Shown: positions 1 to 7,078 of the stretch, in pieces
Layout of the letters: each line of letters opens with the position of its first letter
Position numbering within the stretch: position 1 is the stretch's first letter
Assembly (NCBI GenBank): GCA_902470475.1
Contig: CABRGT010000014.1
Location: 1-32,561 of the forward strand
Length of the DNA: 32,561 nt
Source of the DNA: an uncultured Porphyromonadaceae bacterium
Lineage (GTDB): Bacteria > Bacteroidota > Bacteroidia > Bacteroidales > Muribaculaceae
Direction of reading: 5' to 3'
The notes under the pieces: generated by a model
Seen by the model: only the letters and a program-made list of their open reading frames with translations
Database searches by the model: none
Told to the model about the DNA's origin: nothing
Translations under genes and position numbers: made by a program

Positions 1-410
1 CTGTCGGCCGCCGGCCCGGAGCAATCAGTGCCGGCGCCACCGGAGTTGCCAACCGTCCCGGCAATATGGGCCGAGGCCGATATACCGGTACTACGTCGCC
101 TGCCGGACGTCCCGGAACAGGATCCTACAGCGCTCCTTCGGTGGGCGGTAACAATTCCGGATCCAATTCGAACTATGGCAGCGGCAGCTTCAACCGCGGC
201 CGTAACGGAGCCACGAACAGCAACCGCCAGGGTGTGCAGAACAATAATACTCGCCGTCAGACTCCCTCGTACAACAATAACTACAACTCCGGATCAAGCA
301 GCCGTGGCCGCTCAGGTTACAGCACGGGCGGAGGCTCGCGTTCCACCCACAGCTCCGGCGGCGGATCACACTCGGGAGGCGGAGGAGGCGGCAGCCGCGG
401 ACGCAGGTAA
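1..410 (+). CDS. C-terminal part of a Gly/Ser/Asn/Arg-rich low-complexity protein (5' truncated by window)
   Basis: The frame starting at base 3 is open from the window edge to the TAA at 408-410, so only the C-terminal ~135 residues are visible. An internal ATG at 66 is unlikely to be the true start because the same composition continues upstream of it. The visible part is almost entirely Gly, Ser, Asn, Arg, Thr and Tyr, with a central run of Asn-rich segments and a terminal Ser-Gly-Gly/Arg-Gly tail. No catalytic motif is visible. Such tails occur at the ends of secreted or surface-attached Bacteroidetes proteins, but no function can be assigned. It ends 50 bases before the OmpP1-like gene, so co-transcription is possible. 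An overlapping frame (28-429) is Ala/Pro/Thr-rich and looks like a shadow. Confidence 0.55.
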   Translation, partial: VGRRPGAISAGATGVANRPGNMGRGRYTGTTSPAGRPGTGSYSAPSVGGNNSGSNSNYGSGSFNRGRNGATNSNRQGVQNNNTRRQTPSYNNNYNSGSSSRGRSGYSTGGGSRSTHSSGGGSHSGGGGGGSRGRR

Positions 411-460
411 TGCCCCGGATACCCCATAAGATTTTCTCACGTGCATAACATATAGACACA

Positions 461-2050
461 ATGAAAAAAACAGCAATAGCCATAGCCGTGGCGGCCATGC
501 CGCTGGGCCTCGCGGCCCAGAGTGCCGTAGACGCATATACTTTGTCGCAGACTGACCAGCGCGGCACCGCCCGCTTCATGTCGATGGGCGGCGCGTTCAC
601 AGCCTTGGGCGGCGATCTCTCGACCCTTAACCAGAATCCGGCCGGCATCGGTGTATACCGCCGCAGCGAGATCGGCGCCACGCTCGACATATCGCCCCGC
701 AGCATCACATCGCAGACGTCAACCACAAAGATCAGCCGCGACAAGACCAAAGCCTACTGCAATAACTTCGGTTACGTCGGCACCGCCCGTCTCGACGGGT
801 TGCTGCGCACTTTCTCGTGGGGTGTCTCGTACAACCGTATCGCTTCGTTCGACCGCGTGTACGACGTTTACAACGGTTCGTCGCCGTCGTCGGTGTCGAA
901 CTATATTGCGGCATTCACGGGCAACACTCCGGCTTCCGACCTCAATTTCACGGATTCGTACAATCCGTATCTTGACTCGGATGCCGACTGGCTGTCGATT
1001 CTGGCTTACTCGACCTACATGATCAATCCGACAGCGGCCGGCGGCTATCAGGGACTTTACGGCCTGGGGACCGAGGCCGACGCATACAGCCGTGTGCGCG
1101 AGTCGGGTTATGTCGACGAATACGCCATTGACTTCGGCGGCAATGTGGCCGACGTATTATACTGGGGTGTCGGATTCGGCATCACCGACCTGAGCTATAA
1201 CATGAACGCCAATTACTCCGAAAGCATGGCCAACGCACAGATCGCATACGATCGCGGAACAGGCCCCGGCGACGCCGGCATCGAACTGCAGAACTACCGC
1301 TCGATCTCCGGCTCGGGATGGAACTTCAAGGCGGGTGTCATCCTCAAGCCCATCCAGCAGCTGCGCATCGGTCTGGCCGTGCATACTCCCACATGGTATT
1401 CACTCTCGCAGTCGGGCTATGCCGAAGCGGCCTACAGCTATTATAATCCCAATGAGCCCGAAGGCGACTACAACCCGAATGCCGGCGATGACTATACCGA
1501 GGAATCCTACTATAACTTCCACCTCAAATCGCCGTGGAAGATCATGGTGGGCGCCGCCGCTGTCATAGGCAATTCGGCTATCATCTCGCTCGACTATGAG
1601 CGTCAGGCTTTCGGCGACATGTCCGTAAAATATCAGGACAACTGGGGCAATTTCGTGTCGGACGACTATGTCAACGACGACATATCCAACTATTACAAGG
1701 GTACTGACATCATCCGCGCCGGTATCGAATACCGCGTTACGTCGAATCTGAGCCTGCGTGCCGGATATAACCATTCGACCACCAATGTCAAGAGCGAGGC
1801 CGCCGACGGAGCTGTGGAGATTTTCACCTCCGGAACCAATCCGGCCTATACGTTCAACAAGACGGTCGATGCCGTCTCGGTAGGTCTCGGCTATCGCTAT
1901 CAGGCATTTTACGTCGACGCGGCGTATATCTACCGCAAGAAGACGTCGACCTATCATGCTTTTACAAACTATGCCGCCGTCAAGGCGCCTACGGCTGATC
2001 TGACTGAAAAGAATAATAACATAGTACTTTCAGTAGGCTTCAAATTCTGA
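461..2050 (+). CDS. OmpP1/FadL-family outer-membrane transport protein
   Basis: 529 residues. A signal peptide (residues 1-20, ending Leu-Ala-Ala-Gln) precedes a mature N-terminus with the Bacteroidetes OmpP1/FadL pattern Gly-Thr-Ala-Arg-Phe-Met-Ser-Met-Gly-Gly-Ala-Phe and then Asn-Pro-Ala-Gly at residues 59-62, which corresponds to the FadL hatch/N-terminal signature. The rest alternates aromatic and polar residues and ends in a Phe (Val-Gly-Phe-Lys-Phe), as expected for a beta-barrel. Family members take hydrophobic compounds across the outer membrane; Bacteroidetes copies are often labelled hemin receptor without evidence. Tyr/Asn/Asp-rich stretches around residues 325-350 are probably extracellular loops. 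The gene follows the low-complexity gene by 50 bases and is closed by a hairpin terminator at 2076-2105. The substrate cannot be read from sequence. Confidence 0.85.
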   Translation: MKKTAIAIAVAAMPLGLAAQSAVDAYTLSQTDQRGTARFMSMGGAFTALGGDLSTLNQNPAGIGVYRRSEIGATLDISPRSITSQTSTTKISRDKTKAYCNNFGYVGTARLDGLLRTFSWGVSYNRIASFDRVYDVYNGSSPSSVSNYIAAFTGNTPASDLNFTDSYNPYLDSDADWLSILAYSTYMINPTAAGGYQGLYGLGTEADAYSRVRESGYVDEYAIDFGGNVADVLYWGVGFGITDLSYNMNANYSESMANAQIAYDRGTGPGDAGIELQNYRSISGSGWNFKAGVILKPIQQLRIGLAVHTPTWYSLSQSGYAEAAYSYYNPNEPEGDYNPNAGDDYTEESYYNFHLKSPWKIMVGAAAVIGNSAIISLDYERQAFGDMSVKYQDNWGNFVSDDYVNDDISNYYKGTDIIRAGIEYRVTSNLSLRAGYNHSTTNVKSEAADGAVEIFTSGTNPAYTFNKTVDAVSVGLGYRYQAFYVDAAYIYRKKTSTYHAFTNYAAVKAPTADLTEKNNNIVLSVGFKF

Positions 2051-2075
2051 TTTCAAGATACCATACAATAACAGA

Positions 2076-2105
2076 ACAGGGCGGAATCTCACGATCCCGC
2101 CCTGT
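2076..2105 (+). terminator. Rho-independent terminator after the OmpP1-like gene
   Basis: A 9-bp perfect stem (2076-2084 with 2097-2105, acagggcgg/ccgccctgt) extends inward after one A-C mismatch by three more pairs (2086-2088 with 2093-2095), leaving a 4-base loop. A short T run (2111-2114) follows 5 bases later. It sits 26 bases after the OmpP1-like stop codon. On the minus strand the same hairpin lacks a clear T run, but it could still form the 3' boundary of the candidate RNA transcribed leftwards from 2261. Confidence 0.75.
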
Positions 2106-2256
2106 CGGCGTTTTAATGACTTAAAACAATTACATAACTAACATAAAACACATTTTTCTTTTTTCGACTGCATGCCTTTCGGTGTCTCCATCAGACGGCG
2201 ATACCGCGAAGCATGAACTGTCAGTCGATACTAACCCTAAAACTGAAATGATTTTC
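2106..2256 (-). ncRNA. Candidate small RNA with a long hairpin, driven by the promoter at 2261-2291
   Basis: No protein gene fits between the convergent genes here. Read on the minus strand from about 2256, about 28 bases downstream of the start a long hairpin forms: 2222-2227 pairs with 2165-2170 (cgactg/cagtcg), and 2200-2215 pairs with 2171-2186 (13 of 16 positions, including one G-U), with a 13-base loop (2187-2199) and a 6-base bulge. An A-rich tract follows on the RNA (from 2164 down). The 3' end is uncertain; the hairpin at 2076-2105 is the next candidate stop. The longest Met-started frame noticed inside is only a few codons. I did not recognise the fold as a known RNA family. What is seen is the promoter plus structure; that it is an RNA gene is inference. 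Confidence 0.4.
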
Positions 2257-2260
2257 TATG

Positions 2261-2291
2261 CAAAATTACGAAAAAGTTTAAGTATTTGCAA
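2261..2291 (-). promoter_or_regulatory. Full-consensus Bacteroidetes promoter in the convergent intergenic region
   Basis: On the minus strand there is a -33 TTG (2291-2289), a 20-base spacer, then a -7 box TAATTTTG (2268-2261). This matches the Bacteroidetes housekeeping pattern TTG-N19-21-TAnnTTTG in both boxes and spacing, and is the only site checked in this window with both elements clear. It points leftwards into a stretch without any gene on that strand, antisense to the end of the OmpP1-like gene, which is why a small RNA is proposed. The surrounding 2230-2440 segment is strongly AT-rich. Confidence 0.6.
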
Positions 2292-2516
2292 CTAAATTTT
2301 GTAGCATTGTATAGTATTATGTATATTTATAAACGTAAAATACATATATTCAGATAATTGATTGGTATGTTAATTAATGTTAATATTGACCTATATATGG
2401 GAGGATATAATGTGTAAGTCGACTCCGGAGCATCTCATTTGATGATATGCTGAAAGGGCGCACCCGCGCAGGTCGTAGATTCCGTGAATCGCGCAGGCTT
2501 TGGTTACACGGGGTAA
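2292..2516. other. AT-rich intergenic stretch without a recognisable gene
   Basis: Apart from the promoter and hairpin to its left, this part of the gap holds an AT-rich run (about 2292-2440) and a short GC-richer end with a direct repeat of cgcgcagg (2464-2471 and 2490-2497) and a small palindrome gattc-cgt-gaatc (2478-2490). No open frame of useful length and no clear terminator with a T run was found for the DUF6377 gene that ends at 2517 on the minus strand. Confidence 0.5.
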
Positions 2517-4076
2517 TCAGTCGACGGATTTAATTTTCATTATGTCGCTTTCGAATGTCTCGCGGTTGATGGCCCGGGCTTTGAGTCGGTTGCGGTAGGC
2601 GTAGATAGTATTGAGCGAGTAATTGAGCACCTGTGCGATGCGGGAGCTTTCCTCGATGCCGAGGCGCATGAAAGCAAGGATGCGCAGATCGGTATTAAGA
2701 AGTTCGCCATCTTTAAGTATAATCCGCTGGTCGGGGTTGAGCAGCTCGTTGACCTGCTGTACGAATGTCGGATAAAGGTGCCGGAAAGCGTTGTCGAACA
2801 CATCGTAGAATTCCTTGCTCTGATCCTCGACGAATTTGCCCGATTTTGTGAGGCGGTACAGGTCGTCGACCTTGCCGGCAGTGATCTTGCGGTTGGCTAT
2901 CTTGCAGAATTGGTTGAGTTTATCCATGTAGATCGAACACAAGTTGAGGAACTGGCTTATATAAACGTCCTTCGTCTGGTTGGCCTGGCGCAGGCTCTGC
3001 TGTAGGATGCGCAGGCGGTGCATCTTGTGGTTGAGCACAATCATGGTGATCGCAAGGATGACGACGACGAGGATAAGCACGGCGACGAAGAAGTAGATGG
3101 TCCGGCGCTTTGAGGCGAGCTGTTCGGTGTAGGCGCATTCGATGATGGGCAGGCTCATCGCTGACTCGATCATGCGCATCGGCGCTCCGCATTCCACCGC
3201 TGTGGCTAAAGCTTCGGTGAGAAAACGGTACGAGCGGTCAACGTCGCCGCGTGTATAGAGATGATTGCCGAGTTCCTGCAGCGAGGCTACCTCGCGGGTG
3301 GCGGCGCTGACGTCGGCCATGGCCGACATGACCAGATAGTAGATGTAGGCGTTCTCGTCGTTGGCACGCTGTGCTATGCTCGACAGATGGTGGGCGGCGC
3401 GTGCGCGCAGCGGATTGTCAGGTCCGGTGTTGTCGATGACGTATTCGAGCAGCGACCGGGCTTTGCCGCGTTCGCCGATGAGGAAATAGTATTCGCCCAG
3501 GTTGAATTTATATTCGAGCGAGTTCTCAGGCAGCACATCCAGCAGTCTGAGCTGCATGTCGAGTGCAAGCGATGAATTGGCGGCGCGCCGGGATTCGTCG
3601 CCGGCTGAGAAAGTAGCGATATAGCTGTACATCTGGCGTCCGGCGTCGTAGTACATCGGCAGTTGTGCGGCGGAGAGCGAAGCTGTGTCTATGCTGTTGT
3701 AGATTTCTATGGCTTGTCCGAACTGGCTGCTGAGCGGAAGCAGGGCGGCCTTGCCGAGGATGAATGGAAGCCGGCCCGCGGAGTCGGCCAGCTGTATGCC
3801 CATGGAGTAGTAATGCAGTGCCGAGTCGTTGTTGAAGCCCCGGTAGTTGTTGGCTATGTCAAGGACGAGAGCTGTGTCTGGACCTATGGCTGCGAGTGAG
3901 TCGGTGAGCCGGTTGATGGCCGACTGGCGCCGGTTGACAGCCTCGGCGCGCGTTGCAAGCGCTCTGTCGAGGCTTTCGAGGGATTCCTGGGCGCTCTCGA
4001 CCGTGATTTCAAGTGTGGCGCACACCGGGAATGCCGCGGCGACGGTAAGAATGGCTATGGCTAAGCGGCGGAGCAT
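2517..4076 (-). CDS. DUF6377-type membrane-anchored transcriptional regulator with TPR-like periplasmic region
   Basis: 519 residues. A signal peptide (1-20) is followed by a long helical TPR-like region (about 30-310), one transmembrane helix (about 327-348), a cytoplasmic helical linker rich in Gln/Lys, and a C-terminal region (about 465-510) with a LuxR-like helix-turn-helix pattern: Leu-Arg-Ile-Leu-Ala-Phe-Met-Arg-Leu-Gly, then Ser-Leu-Asn-Thr-Ile-Tyr-Ala-Tyr-Arg-Asn-Arg. This order is that of Bacteroidetes DUF6377 proteins, thought to sense something outside the inner membrane and act on DNA through the C-terminus. The start lies 2 bases after the mutL stop, so the two are almost certainly one transcript, although no functional link is obvious. 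Ligand and targets are unknown. Confidence 0.75.
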   Translation of the reverse strand: MLRRLAIAILTVAAAFPVCATLEITVESAQESLESLDRALATRAEAVNRRQSAINRLTDSLAAIGPDTALVLDIANNYRGFNNDSALHYYSMGIQLADSAGRLPFILGKAALLPLSSQFGQAIEIYNSIDTASLSAAQLPMYYDAGRQMYSYIATFSAGDESRRAANSSLALDMQLRLLDVLPENSLEYKFNLGEYYFLIGERGKARSLLEYVIDNTGPDNPLRARAAHHLSSIAQRANDENAYIYYLVMSAMADVSAATREVASLQELGNHLYTRGDVDRSYRFLTEALATAVECGAPMRMIESAMSLPIIECAYTEQLASKRRTIYFFVAVLILVVVILAITMIVLNHKMHRLRILQQSLRQANQTKDVYISQFLNLCSIYMDKLNQFCKIANRKITAGKVDDLYRLTKSGKFVEDQSKEFYDVFDNAFRHLYPTFVQQVNELLNPDQRIILKDGELLNTDLRILAFMRLGIEESSRIAQVLNYSLNTIYAYRNRLKARAINRETFESDIMKIKSVD

Positions 4077-4078
4077 TG

Positions 4079-6055
4079 TCAGTGAAACAGTTTTGACAGG
4101 CTTGGATTGTCGATTATCGTAAATGTCTTGAGGCCGTCGGGCGAGTAGGCCGCTTCGGCCGACGAAAGCAGAGCTGCTATGAGGGCTTCGTCCTCTTCGG
4201 GCGTGATTTCCTGTCCGGGCAGCAGAGCCTGCGAACGGGCCATGGCCTTGGCCAGGGGACGGATCATGATATCATCGGAGGTCTCACCCGATTCGGCCAG
4301 TTCGGCCACCATGCGGGTAAGTGCCTCGACGGCATTTCCGCGTGTTGCCGGGATGGCATTGACGGCCCACACTGAATCGCCAAGGAACGAAACGTCGAAT
4401 CCGAGGCGCCCTATCAGGTCGCTTACGGCCGACAGAGTGGTGCTTTGCGCCGGTGTGAGCGTGACGGTCTCGGGAAACAGCAGTTTCTGTGACGGACGCG
4501 GAGAGTCCTGCAGTTGGGCGATATAGCGGTCGTATAGTACCCGCATGTGGGCGCGGTGGCGGTCGATTATCATCAGTCCCTCGCGCGAGGCAAGTACTAT
4601 GTACTTGTTGTTGAGCGACAGGTGGCGGGTTATGGAGTCGGCAGCCTCTATGAGTACAGGTGGCCGTGTGTCAGAGTCGGTGTCGGTGGTTTGTTCTACG
4701 ACCGCGGGTGTGGCGGTCGGTGCGCTCGCGGACTCCGGGTCAGGTATTTCGTTGGAGCCACTGCGACGCACAAATGATTCGTAGAGTTTGTCCCAGTCGT
4801 CGGGTACGCGCTGTGTGGCCGGCCGGCTGTAACCTGGTGTTATGGGCGACGCGCGTCGCTCTGTTGCGGCCGGCTGTCCGACGGTATTGATCGACGAGCG
4901 CATCTCGAATCCGACCTGAGGCGCCGTGTCGTCAGTGTCCTCGGCGGTAAAGGGATTGTAGTCGGCGTTTGTCGCGATACCGGGCATGGGAGCGTTGGCA
5001 TCGGGCATGAATACGGGTATGTCGGGTACGTCGTCGGAGTCGAAGTCGATGGCTCCGGCGGCATTGACGCGTCCGAGGGCCTGCTTGACGGCAGCGGTGA
5101 GTATCTGCCAGATCGCCTGTTCGTTCTCGAACTTTATCTCATGCTTCTGAGGATGGATGTTGACGTCGATTGTGGCCGGGTCGACCTGCAGGTTGATGAA
5201 GTATATCGGCTGCACGTCGGGAGCTATCAGATCGGCATAGCACGATGTCACGGCCTTGTGGAAGTAGGGGTGGCGCATGTTGCGGCCGTTGACGAAGAAA
5301 TATTGCGGGGCGCCGCGCCGCCGCGCGTGCGACGGCAGCCCGACAAAGCCGTCGATCTTCACGATGGCCGTCTCGGTGGCTATCGGTATGATCTGCGAGC
5401 CGATGGCTTTGCCCATCAGGGCGGTGATGCGTTGCTTGAGGCTGCCCCGCAGCAGCTTGAACATTGTAGTGTCGTTGGAGATGAAAGTGAATTCGATGTC
5501 GGTGTTGACCAGGGCAAGCCGTTCGAATTCGTGCATGATGTGGCTCATCTCCACGGAATCTTTTTTCAGGAACTTGCGGCGTGCGGGCATGTGGAAGAAT
5601 AGATTCTTGACCATCAGGCTGGTGCCGGCACGGCAGACGCACGCCTCCTGACTGACAAACTGCGATTCGCTCAGCTGCAGACGTGTGCCTACCGTCTCGC
5701 CCGGCTGCATTGTGCGCAGGTCGATCTGTGCCACGGCGGCTATCGACGGGAGTGCCTCGCCACGGAATCCCATGGTGTGCAGCGCATACAGATCGTCGGC
5801 CGCCGTGATCTTGCTGGTGGCGTGGCGTTCGAAAGCCATGCGGGCGTCGGTGGGAGTCATGCCTTTGCCGTTGTCCACTACCTGGATCAGAGTTCGCCCG
5901 GCGTCGCGGACGATAATCTCAATGGCCGTGGCACCGGCATCAACGGAGTTCTCGACCAATTCCTTTATGACGGATGCCGGGCGCTGTATGACCTCGCCGG
6001 CGGCTATCTGATTGGCAACGGAGTCGGGAAGCAGTTTTATAACGTCGCAGTTCAT
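4079..6055 (-). CDS. mutL: DNA mismatch repair protein MutL
   Basis: 658 residues. The N-terminal GHKL ATPase is intact: Lys-Glu-Leu-Val-Glu-Asn-Ser-Val-Asp-Ala-Gly (31-41, catalytic Glu32), Asp-Asn-Gly (61-63) and Gly-Phe-Arg-Gly-Glu-Ala-Leu (96-102). The transducer domain runs to about 340 with Asp-Val-Asn-Ile-His-Pro-Gln-Lys. A Pro/Asp/Thr-rich linker (about 350-470) leads to the dimerisation domain. MutL couples MutS mismatch recognition to strand removal. The nuclease motif DQHAxxExxxxE is not present: the equivalent stretch (498-509) reads Asp-Arg-His-Arg-Ala-His-Met-Arg-Val-Leu-Tyr-Asp, and the C-terminal Cys-Pro-His-Gly motif is replaced by Tyr-Ser-Pro-Asp-Gly. It is first in a two-gene unit with the DUF6377 regulator; the terminator at 6105-6135 isolates it from the upstream metal operon. 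No clear promoter box was seen. Confidence 0.95.
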   Translation of the reverse strand: MNCDVIKLLPDSVANQIAAGEVIQRPASVIKELVENSVDAGATAIEIIVRDAGRTLIQVVDNGKGMTPTDARMAFERHATSKITAADDLYALHTMGFRGEALPSIAAVAQIDLRTMQPGETVGTRLQLSESQFVSQEACVCRAGTSLMVKNLFFHMPARRKFLKKDSVEMSHIMHEFERLALVNTDIEFTFISNDTTMFKLLRGSLKQRITALMGKAIGSQIIPIATETAIVKIDGFVGLPSHARRRGAPQYFFVNGRNMRHPYFHKAVTSCYADLIAPDVQPIYFINLQVDPATIDVNIHPQKHEIKFENEQAIWQILTAAVKQALGRVNAAGAIDFDSDDVPDIPVFMPDANAPMPGIATNADYNPFTAEDTDDTAPQVGFEMRSSINTVGQPAATERRASPITPGYSRPATQRVPDDWDKLYESFVRRSGSNEIPDPESASAPTATPAVVEQTTDTDSDTRPPVLIEAADSITRHLSLNNKYIVLASREGLMIIDRHRAHMRVLYDRYIAQLQDSPRPSQKLLFPETVTLTPAQSTTLSAVSDLIGRLGFDVSFLGDSVWAVNAIPATRGNAVEALTRMVAELAESGETSDDIMIRPLAKAMARSQALLPGQEITPEEDEALIAALLSSAEAAYSPDGLKTFTIIDNPSLSKLFH

Positions 6056-6104
6056 TTATGTAGTCAGTGTGCGGGAAGAAGACGAGGAGTATGGAAGAAA
6101 AGGA

Positions 6105-6135
6105 GCGGAGAGCGGTCAATAATTCCGCTCTCCGC
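6105..6135 (-). terminator. Strong terminator of the TonB/HMA/lipoprotein operon
   Basis: An 11-bp perfect stem (6105-6115 with 6125-6135, gcggagagcgg/ccgctctccgc) encloses a 9-base loop. On the minus strand it is followed by a TTTT run (6101-6098) within a T/C-rich stretch. It begins 9 bases after the lipoprotein stop codon, so it closes the minus-strand operon and separates it from mutL. Confidence 0.85.
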
Positions 6136-6144
6136 ACATGTTCT

Positions 6145-6696
6145 TTATTCAGGTACGGCGTACGAACTTGTGGTCACGTAGTAGCCGCAGACGAGGGTGG
6201 TGTCGCCGCCGGCAGCGATCTGTTCGTCGAGTCTGGCGAGCTTTTCGGCTGCTGTGCCGTTGGCCCTTTTCTCGCTGTCGCAGTGGCCTTCAGTCTCGGC
6301 CTTTGCTTCAGCCTCGGCACGGGCTGCCAGAGCTGTGCGGCCCATGGTGATGGGTGTCACGACGCCTGTCACGGTGATAACCTGTCCGGGGCAGTCGGGA
6401 GCGAAAGCGGCGAGCTGTTCGTCGGCCACGCACATGAGCAGTGCGGTGGTGTCGGCGTTGGCCAGGAAGGCTTTCTTGCCGCCGTGTTTGCAGATGTGGT
6501 TGCAGTAGCCTTCGACCACAATGGTGTCGCCTGCGAGCGCGTCGATGTTGGAAAGTACTGAATCGACGGTGAAGACGGTCACTGCGGGACCGTCGACAAC
6601 TTCGGCCGTGGAGTTGCTGTCGGATTTCGAGCAGCCGACAACGCCGGCGCAGGCAGCGCTGAGCGCGCCTATCATAAAGAGTCGTGTAAATTTCAT
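6145..6696 (-). CDS. Lipoprotein with a Cys/His cluster, probably metal-related
   Basis: 183 residues. The signal peptide ends in a lipobox, Ala-Gly-Val-Val-Gly-Cys, with lipidated Cys22. The core (about 50-115) has a beta-rich, OB-fold-like pattern (Gly-Asp-Thr-Ile-Val-Val-Glu-Gly, Gln-Val-Ile-Thr-Val-Thr-Gly-Val-Val). Inserted in it is Cys65-Asn-His67-Ile-Cys69-Lys-His71-Gly-Gly-Lys-Lys, with further Cys89 and Cys102, a plausible metal or thiol site. A charged Ala/Glu/Lys helix (about 120-155) follows. It is the third gene after the TonB receptor and the HMA protein, so a role in handling the same metal in the periplasm is inferred. I do not recognise a named family with confidence. The gap to the HMA gene is 36 bases. 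Confidence 0.6.
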   Translation of the reverse strand: MKFTRLFMIGALSAACAGVVGCSKSDSNSTAEVVDGPAVTVFTVDSVLSNIDALAGDTIVVEGYCNHICKHGGKKAFLANADTTALLMCVADEQLAAFAPDCPGQVITVTGVVTPITMGRTALAARAEAEAKAETEGHCDSEKRANGTAAEKLARLDEQIAAGGDTTLVCGYYVTTSSYAVPE

Positions 6697-6732
6697 AATT
6701 CTTATATTAATTATTAGGTTTGATGAGTCTGT

Positions 6733-7065
6733 TTAGTGGCAGCAACCGCCCTGACAACCGGCAGCCGGTTTTTTGTCGCATGTTGTCACGGTGGCGGTGT
6801 AGCCGATATTCTTGAATGCCTCGACAAGCTTTTCTGGGTTCGTCTTGGCCGGGTCGTAGGTCACCTTGACCGTCTGGGAGGGAATGTCGGTGACAATCTC
6901 GGTGACACCCTTTTCGAAGCGGATATTTGTCTTGATCTTGTTTTCACAGTTCTGGCAAGTCATCTGCGGGCTGACGGTGAATATGACAGTGGCTGTCTGT
7001 CCCTTGGCGAGTGCCACGGCCGATATGACCAGCACCATAAAAAGAGTGGATAATAGCTTTTTCAT
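6733..7065 (-). CDS. Secreted heavy-metal-associated (HMA) domain protein
   Basis: 110 residues from the ATG at 7065. This start gives a clean signal peptide (Met-Lys-Lys-Leu-Leu...Ala-Leu-Ala, 1-20), whereas an 11-codon extension to 7098 would overlap the TonB gene. The mature part is one HMA/CopZ-like fold with Met-Thr-Cys-Gln-Asn-Cys (Cys37, Cys40) and the usual ending Ala-Phe-Lys-Asn-Ile-Gly-Tyr-Thr-Ala. A Cys/His tail (Cys96, Cys104, Cys108, Cys109, His110) adds possible ligands. Such domains bind soft metals such as Cu(I), Hg(II) or Zn(II); here it would act in the periplasm. It lies 13 bases after the TonB receptor stop. Confidence 0.85.
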   Translation of the reverse strand: MKKLLSTLFMVLVISAVALAKGQTATVIFTVSPQMTCQNCENKIKTNIRFEKGVTEIVTDIPSQTVKVTYDPAKTNPEKLVEAFKNIGYTATVTTCDKKPAAGCQGGCCH

Positions 7066-7078
7066 ATTGATGGAGATT

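Noticed and set aside
2175..2196. Hammerhead-ribozyme-like string on the minus strand (CTGATG ... GAAA) inside the candidate small RNA
   Set aside because: The bases between the two motifs are too few to form stem II, the CUGANGA element has a mismatch (G for A), and the same bases pair better in the long hairpin.
2478..2497. Similarity of gattc-cgt-gaatcgcgc to the operator-like repeat at 27187-27215
   Set aside because: The shared part is short, the spacing differs, and there is no promoter box next to it; a match of this size can arise by chance in a window of this length.
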